Shown here piece after piece: positions 27,621-36,236 of a DNA stretch of 64,000 nt; within the stretch, counting starts at the first letter, position 1, and each line of letters opens with the position of its first letter. The stretch comes from Flavobacterium inviolabile (GTDB taxonomy: Bacteria > Bacteroidota > Bacteroidia > Flavobacteriales > Flavobacteriaceae), in assembly GCF_013389455.1 (NCBI RefSeq), contig NZ_CP058278.1, positions 3,658,001 to 3,722,000 on the forward strand. The letters are read 5' to 3'. The notes under the pieces were generated by a model. It searched no databases, had not been told where the DNA came from, and was given only the letters and a program-made list of their open reading frames with translations. A program made the translations under genes and the position numbers.

Positions 27621-30067
27621 TAATTATCGACATTAACCGTAACTTTTATCGCCCGGTACTGGGCAACCGCTTCAAAACTATTCAATATTTTTTGGATAGT
27701 TTTTTTTGTGTTTCCCAAATGGTTCTTCTGAGGAATCTTGATCAGTATGGTACGGATATATTCATTCCGGATTCTGCTGATAGCCGGTTCTTCAGGACCC
27801 AGTATCGGAATTTGCAGTGATTGGGTCAGTACGTTATACATCCACATCGAACCTTCTTTAAGCCGGTCATAATCCCGGTGTTTTAAAGTAAGCTTTATCA
27901 GTCTGTAAAAAGGCGGGTATTTAAAGTTATGCCTTTCATAGATCTGCTCTTTATACATACTGCTATAATCGTGTTCGGTAACCTGACGTATAATATTATG
28001 GTAGGGATTATAGGTCTGGATCATCACCTTTCCTTTTTTTTCACTCCTGCCCGCCCTGCCGGCAACCTGCGTCATCATCTGGAAAGCTCTTTCGTGTGAC
28101 CGGAAATCAGGCTGGTTGAGCATATTGTCTGCATTCATAATACCCACCAGCGTTACATTATCAAAATGCAGTCCTTTTGCCAGCATTTGTGTTCCCACCA
28201 GAATATCGGTTTCCCTTTCCTTAAAAGCATCGATGATTTTTTCATATCCGAATTTTCCGCGTGTGGTATCCTGATCCATTCTGCCGATGGTTTTGTCCGG
28301 AAAAAGTTCTTTCAATTCCATTTCTATCTGCTCGGTTCCGAAACCTTTGGTCGACAGATCGACCGACTGGCAGGCATGGCAATGGGTTGGATTCGCAATG
28401 GTGTATCCGCAATAATGACACCGCAGCTGGTTTTTATACTTATAATAGGTAAGACTCACATCGCAACTCGGACATTGCGGCACGTGTCCGCAGGTAAGAC
28501 ATTCCACAAAAGGAGAATAGCCGCGCCTGTTCTGAAACAGGATAACCTGCTCGCCTAACGCCAGCACTTCTGCCATTGCTTCAATGAGCGTATCGCTAAA
28601 ATGCCCTTTCATTCTTTTCCGCTTGTATTTGTCTTTGATGTCGACTAAATAAATTTCCGGCAAAAAGACTTTTCCATAGCGCTCGGTAAGATTGACCAAA
28701 CCGTATTTATTGGATTGTACATTATTATAGGTCTCAAGACTTGGCGTTGCCGAACCCAGAAGCACTTTTGCCCCGTGAGCAGAAGCCAGCACAATTGCCG
28801 CATCCCTCGCATGGTATCGCGGTGCCGGATCAAATTGCTTATACGTTTGCTCGTGTTCTTCGTCAATAACAATAAGCCCCAGGTTTGAAAACGGCAGAAA
28901 CAAAGCCGATCGTGCCCCGATGACAATTTTTGCTTTTTCGGAACCCTGCAACACCTGCTGCCACACCTCGATGCGTTCGTTATTGGTATATTTGGAATGG
29001 TAAACCGCTACCTGATTTCCAAAGTAAGCCGTCAGCCGGCTGACCAACTGAACCGTCAGGGCAATTTCCGGAAGCAGGTACAACACCTGTTTTTCCTGAT
29101 ACAGGTAAGCTTCGATCAGTTTTATATAAACTTCTGTTTTTCCCGAAGCGGTAACACCATGCAGCAAGGTAACCGCATTTTGCTGAAAACTTTCCTGAAT
29201 GGCATCCAAAGCATTTTGCTGCGGAAGGCTCAGTTCAAAACCGGCATTTTCCGATTTTTCAAAATGCACCCGGTCTTCCGACAGGTAATATTCTTCAAAA
29301 ATATTTTTATCAACGAGTGATTTTACGACTGTTGCCGTACTTCCTGCCGCTTCTGTCAGTTTTTTGACCGATATCGGTTTTTTATCCGTGACCTGCAACT
29401 GAAAATACTGCAACACCAATTCCCGTTGTTTAGGTGCTCTGGACAACAGCTCCAATAGTTCTGCAAGTTGTTCCTGCTGCAAAAATTCGGAATGCAGACG
29501 GATATAACGGGTTAATTTCGGTTTGTATTTTTCGGTTACTTCTTCCTGTAAGATCAAAACGTTTTTCGTCAGCATCCTGTTCAGTACCGGAAAGACATTT
29601 TTCTTTCCCAGGATTGCAACGATATCCTCAACCTTTAAAGACGATTGCTGCTGTAATGCCTGGTAAATCAGAAATTCTTCATCGTCCAGTTCTTTTTCAT
29701 CAACAGCCAAATCTGTTTTGGAAGAAATGATTGTTTCGCTTTCCAGCAAAAATCCGGAAGGCAGTGCCATTTTAAAAACATCGCCGATGGCACACATATA
29801 ATAGGACGCAACCCACATCCAATGTTCAATCTGCTTTTCGTTTACCAGCGGTGCTTCATCCAGAATCTGGTGAATTTCTTTTGCCTTGTACAGCAACGGT
29901 TCATTTTGATGCAGGTCGATCACTAAAGCCGTGTACACTTTGTTTTTTCCAAAAGGTACCGCCACACGCATGCCCTTTTTGATATACTGAAATTCTGCTT
30001 CAGAAACCAAATAGGTAAATGTTTTGTTTAAGGCTAATGGTAAAACGACTTCTACGAAATGCAACAT
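27617..30067 (-). CDS. priA: Primosomal protein N' PriA (replication restart helicase)
   Basis: 816 residues when started at the ATG at 30067 (MLHFVEVVLPLALNKTFTY). An upstream in-frame extension to 30115 reads through the terminator of the next gene and is rejected. Motifs: N-terminal 3'-DNA-binding domain, Walker A TLLHGVTASGKTEVYIK, Walker B LIVIDEEHEQTYKQF, GSATPSLET, zinc-binding Cys pairs (CLTCGHVPQCPSC, CHYCGY, CHACQS), and helicase motif QVAGRAGR. It reloads the replisome at stalled forks. A TATCTTTG element lies 17 bases before the start. Confidence 0.95.
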   Translation of the reverse strand: MLHFVEVVLPLALNKTFTYLVSEAEFQYIKKGMRVAVPFGKNKVYTALVIDLHQNEPLLYKAKEIHQILDEAPLVNEKQIEHWMWVASYYMCAIGDVFKMALPSGFLLESETIISSKTDLAVDEKELDDEEFLIYQALQQQSSLKVEDIVAILGKKNVFPVLNRMLTKNVLILQEEVTEKYKPKLTRYIRLHSEFLQQEQLAELLELLSRAPKQRELVLQYFQLQVTDKKPISVKKLTEAAGSTATVVKSLVDKNIFEEYYLSEDRVHFEKSENAGFELSLPQQNALDAIQESFQQNAVTLLHGVTASGKTEVYIKLIEAYLYQEKQVLYLLPEIALTVQLVSRLTAYFGNQVAVYHSKYTNNERIEVWQQVLQGSEKAKIVIGARSALFLPFSNLGLIVIDEEHEQTYKQFDPAPRYHARDAAIVLASAHGAKVLLGSATPSLETYNNVQSNKYGLVNLTERYGKVFLPEIYLVDIKDKYKRKRMKGHFSDTLIEAMAEVLALGEQVILFQNRRGYSPFVECLTCGHVPQCPSCDVSLTYYKYKNQLRCHYCGYTIANPTHCHACQSVDLSTKGFGTEQIEMELKELFPDKTIGRMDQDTTRGKFGYEKIIDAFKERETDILVGTQMLAKGLHFDNVTLVGIMNADNMLNQPDFRSHERAFQMMTQVAGRAGRSEKKGKVMIQTYNPYHNIIRQVTEHDYSSMYKEQIYERHNFKYPPFYRLIKLTLKHRDYDRLKEGSMWMYNVLTQSLQIPILGPEEPAISRIRNEYIRTILIKIPQKNHLGNTKKTIQKILNSFEAVAQYRAIKVTVNVDNY

Positions 30068-30084
30068 GGGATAATTTTGATATA

Positions 30085-30092
30085 CAAAGATA
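30085..30092 (-). promoter_or_regulatory. -7 element of the priA promoter
   Basis: TATCTTTG on the - strand matches TAnnTTTG and ends 17 bases upstream of the priA ATG. No exact TTG is found at the -33 position, only a T-rich stretch. Confidence 0.5.
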
Positions 30093-30107
30093 ATGGCTAT
30101 ACATAAA

Positions 30108-30134
30108 AAAAACACTCCCGAAAGAAGTGTTTTT
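30108..30134 (-). terminator. Terminator of the DUF2147 gene
   Basis: Stem AAAAACACT / AGTGTTTTT with a 9-base loop and a T run on the - strand. It lies 23 bases beyond the DUF2147 stop and overlaps the discarded N-terminal extension of priA. Confidence 0.75.
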
Positions 30135-30156
30135 CACCTTATAGTACAGGTATATT

Positions 30157-30588
30157 TTATTTAACTCTTGACCAGGTTTGTGTTCTGCCTATTAATGATA
30201 TTCCAACATATCCTCTCACATCCAGCTTATCGCTCCCGTCCAGTTTCACAGTACATTTGTACAACTTCCCTTTGTTAGGATCCAGGATTTTACCGTCGGT
30301 ATATTCGTTACCGGATTTTTTAAGTCCTTTTATGATTGTCAGTCCTAAAATTGGTTTGTCTTTATCTTCACCGGAACAATCTTTACATTTGGCATTCTTT
30401 TTAGCCGGATTTAAAATCTCCACTACTTTACCATAAATCTTTCCTCCGGATTCGGTGATTTCCACAATTGATTTCGCTTCTCCGGTTTCATCATCAACCG
30501 TTTTCCATTTTCCTACCACACTTTGCGCCTGTGCTGAAAAAAGACCCAAAAATGCCACAAACAATACCGTCAAAAATTGTTTTCTCAT
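30157..30588 (-). CDS. DUF2147 family secreted protein
   Basis: 143 residues with a signal peptide (MRKQFLTVLFVAFLGLFSAQAQ, cleavage after AQA). The mature part starts with VVGKWKTVDDETGEAKSIVEI and is a small beta-rich domain, as in DUF2147 proteins. A Cys pair in KKNAKCKDCSGEDKDKP might bind metal or form a disulfide. The function is unknown. It lies 22 bases after the YihY gene on the same strand. Confidence 0.88.
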   Translation of the reverse strand: MRKQFLTVLFVAFLGLFSAQAQSVVGKWKTVDDETGEAKSIVEITESGGKIYGKVVEILNPAKKNAKCKDCSGEDKDKPILGLTIIKGLKKSGNEYTDGKILDPNKGKLYKCTVKLDGSDKLDVRGYVGISLIGRTQTWSRVK

Positions 30589-30610
30589 AATTTGCTGTTT
30601 TTACGTTTTG

Positions 30611-31534
30611 TTAAATATATAAATTTTTTCTTTTTAATTTATTAATAGTTGCGTTTAATTCGAATCCTAATAATAAAATCATACAGTTAATCCATATATA
30701 GAACATCAATACAAGAAGTGTACCAATTGATCCGTACAATTCATTATAACGGGCAAACCGAACTACATAAATACCAAACACATAGGAAGAGATAATTACT
30801 AAAACGGTTGTAAAGATAGCCCCCGCATTAAAAAAAGGGATCTGCTTGGTTTCCCTTGTCCCGAATTTAAAAAGAAAGGAAGCCGAAACAAAAAGCATGA
30901 TCAGGATAAAAGCATACCGGGCCAGCTGTATAAAGAACACATCGTCCAGCAGCAACCGGTTGGACAGTTTCTGGATAATTACTTCCGAAACCACTATCGC
31001 CGATACCGTGATTAGCAGCAGCATGGAGAAAATAATAGACAAGCCTATTGCTACCGCATACTGCCTGAAATATCCTCTTGTAATTGTAATATGGTAAGAC
31101 GATTCAAAGCCGCCCAAAACCGCATTTAATCCGTTTGACATTAAAAATATCGACAAAAAGAAACCCGACGAAAGCAAGCTCTTGTAACTGTTATTCATAA
31201 TATCCTTCAAAATAGCTTCTATCGCACCATAGGTATTGGGCGGAACACTATCGGACACAAACTTTAGAAAATCTTCCTGAAAACCTTCCAGCGGGATATA
31301 CGGAATCAGGTTTAATATAAACAGTGCAAAAGGAAACAGTGCCATAAAGAAGCTAAAAGCAATTGCCCCGGCTCTATAGGAAAAAGCTCCTTTTGCAATA
31401 CCGATTCCATACAATTCCAGCAAATCGTATAAAGACAAACCTCCAAGTCCCGGAACTTTTATTGTTTTAATAAAAGCCATAAGCTTGTTCAGTACCGGTA
31501 TTTTTTCAATCTGATCTTCGATTTCTTTTGACAC
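30611..31534 (-). CDS. YihY/virulence factor BrkB-family membrane protein
   Basis: 307 residues. The start is GTG at 31534, giving MSKEIEDQIEKIPVLNKL as in related proteins; no ATG fits as well. Six or so membrane segments follow (e.g. AFSFFMALFPFALFILNLIPY, SLLSSGFFLSIFLMSNGLNAV, IGTLLVLMFYIWINCMILLL). The motif FSYRAGAIAFSFF and GSIGTLLVLMFYIWI are typical of the family once misnamed ribonuclease BN. It may be a transporter; the function is unproven. It lies 50 bases beyond nadC. Confidence 0.85.
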   Translation of the reverse strand: MSKEIEDQIEKIPVLNKLMAFIKTIKVPGLGGLSLYDLLELYGIGIAKGAFSYRAGAIAFSFFMALFPFALFILNLIPYIPLEGFQEDFLKFVSDSVPPNTYGAIEAILKDIMNNSYKSLLSSGFFLSIFLMSNGLNAVLGGFESSYHITITRGYFRQYAVAIGLSIIFSMLLLITVSAIVVSEVIIQKLSNRLLLDDVFFIQLARYAFILIMLFVSASFLFKFGTRETKQIPFFNAGAIFTTVLVIISSYVFGIYVVRFARYNELYGSIGTLLVLMFYIWINCMILLLGFELNATINKLKRKNLYI

Positions 31535-31584
31535 CTTTGTTAATTGGGATTAGGTTTGTGGATTATTTGGATGAAATATACAAA

Positions 31585-32442
31585 TTAAATCGCTTTAAGA
31601 CTCAAATCAAGATTGTAAATTGAATGGGTCAGGGCGCCGGAAGAAACATAATTAACACCGCACTCGGCATAACGGCGCACCGTTTCTTCATTAATACCGC
31701 CTGATGATTCCGTAAGGCATTTCCCTCCTATCATTTCAACCGCTTTCCGGGTATCGTCATAATTAAAATTATCCAGCAGTATCCGGTAAACTCCTTCATT
31801 CTGCAAAATTTCCTGAACTTCATCCAGGTTTCTGGCTTCTACTATAATTTTAAGATCCAGATTTTTTTCTTTTAAATAGGCATTTGTTTTTTCGATGGCT
31901 TTTGTTATCCCTCCGGCAAAATCATTGTGATTATCCTTTAGCATGATCATATCATACAAGGCAAAGCGATGGTTTTCGCCTCCGGCAATTTTTACCGCCC
32001 ATTTTTCAATAGCCCTGATTCCGGGTGTTGTTTTCCGGGTGTCCAGTATTTTGGTATTGGTTCCTTCCAGCAAATCCACAAATACTTTTGTTTTGGTCGC
32101 TATGGCACTCATACGCTGCATGGCATTCAACACCAGTCTTTCGGCTTTTAAGATCGATTGCGAACTTCCGGAAACGTGAAAAGCGACATCGCCATATTTT
32201 ACCGGTGTTCCGTCTTTTATAAAAACGTCCATCTGAAGTCCGGGATCAACATACTGAAATACCATTTGGGCAAATGCCACTCCTGCCAGAATCCCTTCGT
32301 CCTTTACCAGCAGTTTTGCTTTGCCTTGTGCCGTTGCCGGAATACAGGCTAAAGAACTGTGATCGCCGTCACCAACGTCTTCACGGATGGCATTGGCAAT
32401 TATTAAATCTAATTCGTGCTGAAATTGTGCTTCTGAAATCAT
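31585..32442 (-). CDS. nadC: Nicotinate-nucleotide pyrophosphorylase NadC
   Basis: 285 residues, normal length. Quinolinate phosphoribosyltransferase in de novo NAD synthesis, with motifs EDVGDGDHSSLACIP, NAMQRMSAIATKT, ILDTRKTTPGIRAIEKWAV, and GGENHRFALYDMIMLKDNHN. The later ESSGGINEETVRRYAECGV segment carries the phosphate-binding Gly pair. It has no nadA or nadB neighbours here. The ATG lies about 90 bases from the divergent DUF3861 gene. Confidence 0.96.
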   Translation of the reverse strand: MISEAQFQHELDLIIANAIREDVGDGDHSSLACIPATAQGKAKLLVKDEGILAGVAFAQMVFQYVDPGLQMDVFIKDGTPVKYGDVAFHVSGSSQSILKAERLVLNAMQRMSAIATKTKVFVDLLEGTNTKILDTRKTTPGIRAIEKWAVKIAGGENHRFALYDMIMLKDNHNDFAGGITKAIEKTNAYLKEKNLDLKIIVEARNLDEVQEILQNEGVYRILLDNFNYDDTRKAVEMIGGKCLTESSGGINEETVRRYAECGVNYVSSGALTHSIYNLDLSLKAI

Positions 32443-32530
32443 GTATCTACTATTGAGATGCTAAAATAAGGATTCATTTGAAGATTTGAAAATTTATAAG
32501 TACTTTAAGCCTTTATTAACGCTGACTCAA

Positions 32531-32824
32531 ATGGAAAAGAAAACCAATACCTATCGCTTAAAACTGGAGTATCTTTCTGATATAAAAGGAGAAAATCCGG
32601 AAAAAGAACCGCTTGAATTTACCTTTCACAATCACGATGATATTTTCAGCATCGTTGAAATACTGACCGAAAAAGCCCTTTTTGAAAACCCGGGCGACAC
32701 CACAGAATTTGCACTGGGTTTAAAGTTGTTTACCGAAGTAATGCTCCGCAATCGCAAACAGCCTCTATTTGAAGAGTTAAGTCCTGCCATTGCTGCTTTT
32801 ATGAAAAAACTAAAAGCTTCCTGA
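32531..32824 (+). CDS. DUF3861 family protein
   Basis: 97 residues from the ATG at 32531. The in-frame upstream ATG at 32486 would add 15 residues (MKIYKYFKPLLTLTQ) not seen in the family. The mature domain is YRLKLEYLSDIKGE, then LEFTFHNHDDIFSIVEI and ALGLKLFTEVMLRNRKQPLF, which match DUF3861. Cytosolic, single domain, function unknown. Confidence 0.82.
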   Translation: MEKKTNTYRLKLEYLSDIKGENPEKEPLEFTFHNHDDIFSIVEILTEKALFENPGDTTEFALGLKLFTEVMLRNRKQPLFEELSPAIAAFMKKLKAS

Positions 32825-32921
32825 TTTTTTAAATTTTAATGGTAAAAATCTGTCATCGCCGCTAAAATTATGCAAAGAATTGCCTAACTTTATAGGAGCA
32901 ACCGGTTCATATTTCAGACTT

Positions 32922-33215
32922 ATGTGGCACAGCAAAAATTTAAGGCTCTACTTTGAATTTTACAAAAGTACACTGGCTATTAATCTCTTTATTTCGCTGA
33001 TATGGATATTCAATAGCTTAGGGACTTTCTTTGTATCCTTTTGTACCTTCGGACTGCTGGCTGCCTTTATCTTTAAGGAGTATTACCGCAAAAACGATTA
33101 CTTTTTTTATTACAATACCCATATCAGCCGGAACAGTCTTTTTCTCTTTTGCTTTATCACCAACCTGTTTGTCTGCCTAATTTTTAAAATACTGAGCTAT
33201 GAAATATTGCCTTGA
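32922..33215 (+). CDS. Small hydrophobic protein upstream of an ABC ATPase
   Basis: 97 residues from the ATG at 32922; a TTG at 32880 would give 111. Two strong hydrophobic blocks are seen: TLAINLFISLIWIFNSLGTFF through FVSFCTFGLLAAFIF near residues 17-50, and SLFLFCFITNLFVCLIFKIL near the C-terminus. Between them lies a charged loop (KEYYRKNDYFFYYNTHISRN). It has no family name I recognise. It overlaps the ABC gene by 17 bases, so the two are likely translated together, and it could be the membrane partner of that ATPase although it is far smaller than a usual permease. Confidence 0.6.
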   Translation: MWHSKNLRLYFEFYKSTLAINLFISLIWIFNSLGTFFVSFCTFGLLAAFIFKEYYRKNDYFFYYNTHISRNSLFLFCFITNLFVCLIFKILSYEILP

Positions 33216-33867
33216 AGCAGATAGTATTATAAAATCCTATGATGACAAACCTATTCTTTCGGACATTTACCTGAAATGTGAAACAAACGACATCATTGGT
33301 ATTCTCGGCAGAAACGGCACGGGCAAATCCACTTTATTGCAAATTCTTTTCGGCACTCTGGAAGCCGAAAATAAGTTTATCCGGATTAACAACCAGGTTT
33401 ATAACGAGCCTTATAAAGAAAACGACCTCGTTGCTTTTTTGCCGCAAAACCATTTTATTCCCAATTATTTCAGCGTAGCCAAAGCGATACGCCTGTTTGT
33501 TCCCGCTGAAAAACAAAAAGATTTCTATGACGATTCGCTGATTAACGCGATTAAAAACCAGCAGATCCGGGAACTTTCGGCAGGAGAATTGCGCTATCTT
33601 GATGTACGGCTGGTTTTATTCAGCAAGGCGAAATTTGTTTTGCTGGACGAACCTTATTCCAGCATATCCCCGATGCTGATTGAAGACATCAACAACCTGA
33701 TTATTACAGAATCAAAAGAGAAAGGCATCATCATTACCGACCATCATTATGAAAGTCTTTTAAAAATTGCTACAAAACTATACCTGTTAAAAGACCGGCA
33801 AACCTATCTTATACAGGACAAACAACAGCTTGTTGCCATGGGCTATTTAAACCGCAACATGCTCTGA
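33199..33867 (+). CDS. ABC transporter ATP-binding protein
   Basis: 222 residues. Walker A GILGRNGTGKSTLLQILFG at about residue 33, Q-loop in AFLPQNHFIP, signature ELSAGELRYLDVRLVLF, Walker B FVLLDEPYSSISP and the switch His in IITDHHYESLL. The signature and general layout resemble small ABC exporters such as those for lipoproteins or lantibiotics, but its permease is uncertain. It overlaps the small membrane protein gene. The GNAT gene follows 19 bases later. Confidence 0.85.
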   Translation: MKYCLEADSIIKSYDDKPILSDIYLKCETNDIIGILGRNGTGKSTLLQILFGTLEAENKFIRINNQVYNEPYKENDLVAFLPQNHFIPNYFSVAKAIRLFVPAEKQKDFYDDSLINAIKNQQIRELSAGELRYLDVRLVLFSKAKFVLLDEPYSSISPMLIEDINNLIITESKEKGIIITDHHYESLLKIATKLYLLKDRQTYLIQDKQQLVAMGYLNRNML

Positions 33868-33886
33868 ACTGAACAATACTTTTTCC

Positions 33887-34336
33887 ATGAACATTATCAC
33901 AACAACCAAAGGCGACTTCACGATTTCAACCGACAAATCAAAACTTGATCTGACTGTTATTCATGATTATTTAGCCAACGAATCTTACTGGAGTAAAAAC
34001 ATTCCCAAAGAACGTATCCGGAAATCCATTGCCAATGCTTTATGTTTCGGCATTTATTATAAAGACAAACAAATCGGTTATGCCAAAGTGGTTTCCGATT
34101 TTTCAACTATGGCCTATCTGGGCGATGTTTTTGTACTGGAAGACTATCGCCGACAAGGGCTTTCCAAATGGCTGATGGAAACCATCATGTCCCATCCGGA
34201 ATTAATCGGCCTGCGCCGTTGGATATTACTCACTTCCGATGCTCATGAATTGTATAAAAAATTCGGATGGCAACCTATAGCCAGCCCGGAAAAATGGATA
34301 GAGATTCACCGTCCGGATATTTTCCGGGAATCCTAA
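33887..34336 (+). CDS. GNAT-family N-acetyltransferase
   Basis: 149 residues. The acetyl-CoA pocket motif is in VFVLEDYRRQGLSKWLMETIM (R/Q-X-X-G-X-G/A type, here RRQGLS). The core strand IGYAKVVSDFSTMAYLGDVF precedes it. LLTSDAHELYKKFGWQP is the usual C-terminal strand-helix of the fold. The acceptor is unknown. A terminator follows, so this closes the unit with the ABC ATPase. Confidence 0.85.
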   Translation: MNIITTTKGDFTISTDKSKLDLTVIHDYLANESYWSKNIPKERIRKSIANALCFGIYYKDKQIGYAKVVSDFSTMAYLGDVFVLEDYRRQGLSKWLMETIMSHPELIGLRRWILLTSDAHELYKKFGWQPIASPEKWIEIHRPDIFRES

Positions 34337-34343
34337 AAACAAA

Positions 34344-34369
34344 AAGGCAGTATTTTTCAATACTGCCTT
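34344..34369. terminator. Bidirectional terminator between convergent genes
   Basis: Perfect 11-bp stem AAGGCAGTATT / AATACTGCCTT with a TTTC loop. It lies 8 bases after the GNAT stop and 20 bases from the end of the beta-barrel gene on the - strand. Confidence 0.8.
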
Positions 34370-34389
34370 CTTTATTATGTTTGTCGTTA

Positions 34390-35031
34390 TTATTTTAAAA
34401 TCACGTTTATACCCACATTCAGCGCTCCTCTTGAGTTCGTTACTTTAGAGAATTTATTCGTTTCATAGATTTCAGTCAAACCGACCTGCTCATCATATTC
34501 AACAAATATTTTCAGCTTATCGGTAACCGGGATCTTAACCCCTATACCGACATTCGCACCAAAGTCGGTTGTTTTAAAGAAATCTTTTACATCGTTTTTA
34601 AACCTTGTGTCTTTTGCGTTAACTAAAAAACCAACATAAGGTCCAAAATGCAGATACCAGTTTCTTTTCTTTCCAAAATGCCAGTTTGCCGTTACCGGAA
34701 TGGTCAAATAGTCCAGATTAAAGTGGGTATTGTATATTACCGTTGCATGAACCGGATCGAAGGCATCATTCCCAAACAGCAGATAACCGTCATTCCATCC
34801 TTTTCTGTCATAGATCAATTTGGCTTTAACACTCCATCTATCCGAAAAGTAGTAATCTGCAGCTATACCGGCATTCCAGTTAAAACGGGCATCCGAAGTA
34901 CCGTCTTTCCCTCCGATATAGGCATAATTCGCGCCGATATTTGCGCCAAATTCAACATCTCCTTTGCTCTGAGCGCCTGCATTAAAAACAAGACCGAAAA
35001 CAGCAATTGCTGCAAATAATACTTTTTTCAT
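34390..35031 (-). CDS. Outer membrane beta-barrel protein
   Basis: 213 residues with a signal peptide (MKKVLFAAIAVFGLVFNAGAQ). The mature chain alternates short amphipathic strands and ends in a beta-strand with aromatic and Leu residues (LNVGINVILK), as in small OmpX or PorT-like porin-fold proteins of Bacteroidota. Motifs VKAKLIYDRKGW and HFGPYVGFLVNAKD are typical of that group. Function unknown, perhaps structural or adhesion. No partner is next to it. Confidence 0.75.
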   Translation of the reverse strand: MKKVLFAAIAVFGLVFNAGAQSKGDVEFGANIGANYAYIGGKDGTSDARFNWNAGIAADYYFSDRWSVKAKLIYDRKGWNDGYLLFGNDAFDPVHATVIYNTHFNLDYLTIPVTANWHFGKKRNWYLHFGPYVGFLVNAKDTRFKNDVKDFFKTTDFGANVGIGVKIPVTDKLKIFVEYDEQVGLTEIYETNKFSKVTNSRGALNVGINVILK

Positions 35032-35109
35032 TTTATTTTTTCAAAATTTCGGCAAAAATACTATTTAAAGCATACTTTGCAAAAAATTCACAAAATAGTA
35101 TTACAAAAA

Positions 35110-36234
35110 TCAGACAGCTTTTAAGGCTTCCACAAACAGGTCGATATCTTCTTTAGTATTGTCATGACCTAAGGAAATGCGAAGGCTCGGTTTTTTAATG
35201 GCTTCATCAGAAAGAATCTCCGCCAGTACATGAGAAGGTTTGATACTTCCGGATTGGCATGCACTTCCTCTGGAAACAGCAATTCCTTTCATATCGAGAT
35301 TAAACAGTATCATCGCTGTTTTATCGTCCGAAAACGGCAGCAGCACATTCACAATATTATAAAATCCTTTTTCGCTTCCGTTTATTCCGGTTTCCGGAAA
35401 GGCTTCCTTTAACGCCGCTATCAGATAGTTTTTCAAGTCAGTGATATGCTGTTGTTCCGCTTCAAGGTTTGCATACGAAAGCTCCAGGGCTTTTGCCATT
35501 CCGGCAATCTGATGAACAGCTTCCGTTCCGGCACGCAGTCCTTTTTCCTGTTCCCCGCCAAAAAACAAAGGCTGAATTCCGGTATTTTTCCGGATAAAAG
35601 CAAAACCGGCTCCTTTTGGTCCGTGGAATTTATGAGCGCTGCCAACAATAAAATCAACCGGCAGCGTTTGCAGATCGAACGTTGTTTTCCCTACCGACTG
35701 TACGGTATCGGAATGAAAATAGGCTCCGTATTGTTTGCAGATGCGTCCTGTCCGCTCCAGGTCAAGTACCGTTCCTATTTCGTTATTTACATGCATCAGG
35801 CTAACCAACGTTTTTTTATCCTGCGCGAGTAAATCGCTCAGATGGGTATAATCGATCTCACCATTCGGCAAAATACTGACATAATCCACCGCAACAGCAT
35901 ATTCTTTTTGAACAGCCGCCACGGCATACAAAACTGCATGGTGTTCTATTTTAGAGGTGATAATCCGTGTTACTCCCAAATCCCTTACTGCCGAGCGGAT
36001 AATCCAGTTATCGGCTTCCGTTCCGCAGGACGTAAAGATAATTTCCTGCGCATTGGCATTTAGCTGTTTTGCAATGGACTTCCGGGCTGTTTCCAGCAAT
36101 ACTTTGGCACTACGTCCAAAACTATGTGTCGAGGACGGATTCCCGTAATCTTCCGCTAAAACTTTTATCATTTCCTGAACCACTTCCGGTCTGACCGCCG
36201 TAGTAGCCGCATTATCCAGATAAACTTTTTTCAT
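35110..36234 (-). CDS. Cysteine desulfurase (NifS/IscS type)
   Basis: 374 residues. Fold type I PLP enzyme: start KKVYLDNAATTAVRPEVV, the PLP Lys in VDFIVGSAHKFHGPKG, and the catalytic Cys in AVSRGSACQSGSIKPS, the loop being that of class I (IscS/NifS). It removes sulfur from cysteine for Fe-S clusters or thio-tRNA. It follows the EamA gene by 2 bases and may be coupled with it. No isc/suf genes are nearby. Confidence 0.93.
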   Translation of the reverse strand: MKKVYLDNAATTAVRPEVVQEMIKVLAEDYGNPSSTHSFGRSAKVLLETARKSIAKQLNANAQEIIFTSCGTEADNWIIRSAVRDLGVTRIITSKIEHHAVLYAVAAVQKEYAVAVDYVSILPNGEIDYTHLSDLLAQDKKTLVSLMHVNNEIGTVLDLERTGRICKQYGAYFHSDTVQSVGKTTFDLQTLPVDFIVGSAHKFHGPKGAGFAFIRKNTGIQPLFFGGEQEKGLRAGTEAVHQIAGMAKALELSYANLEAEQQHITDLKNYLIAALKEAFPETGINGSEKGFYNIVNVLLPFSDDKTAMILFNLDMKGIAVSRGSACQSGSIKPSHVLAEILSDEAIKKPSLRISLGHDNTKEDIDLFVEALKAV

Positions 36235-36236
36235 AA

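Noticed and set aside
27617-30115. Longer priA start at 30115
   Set aside because: The extra 16 residues are coded by the terminator of the upstream gene and are not like PriA; the ATG at 30067 fits the family and has a promoter element before it.
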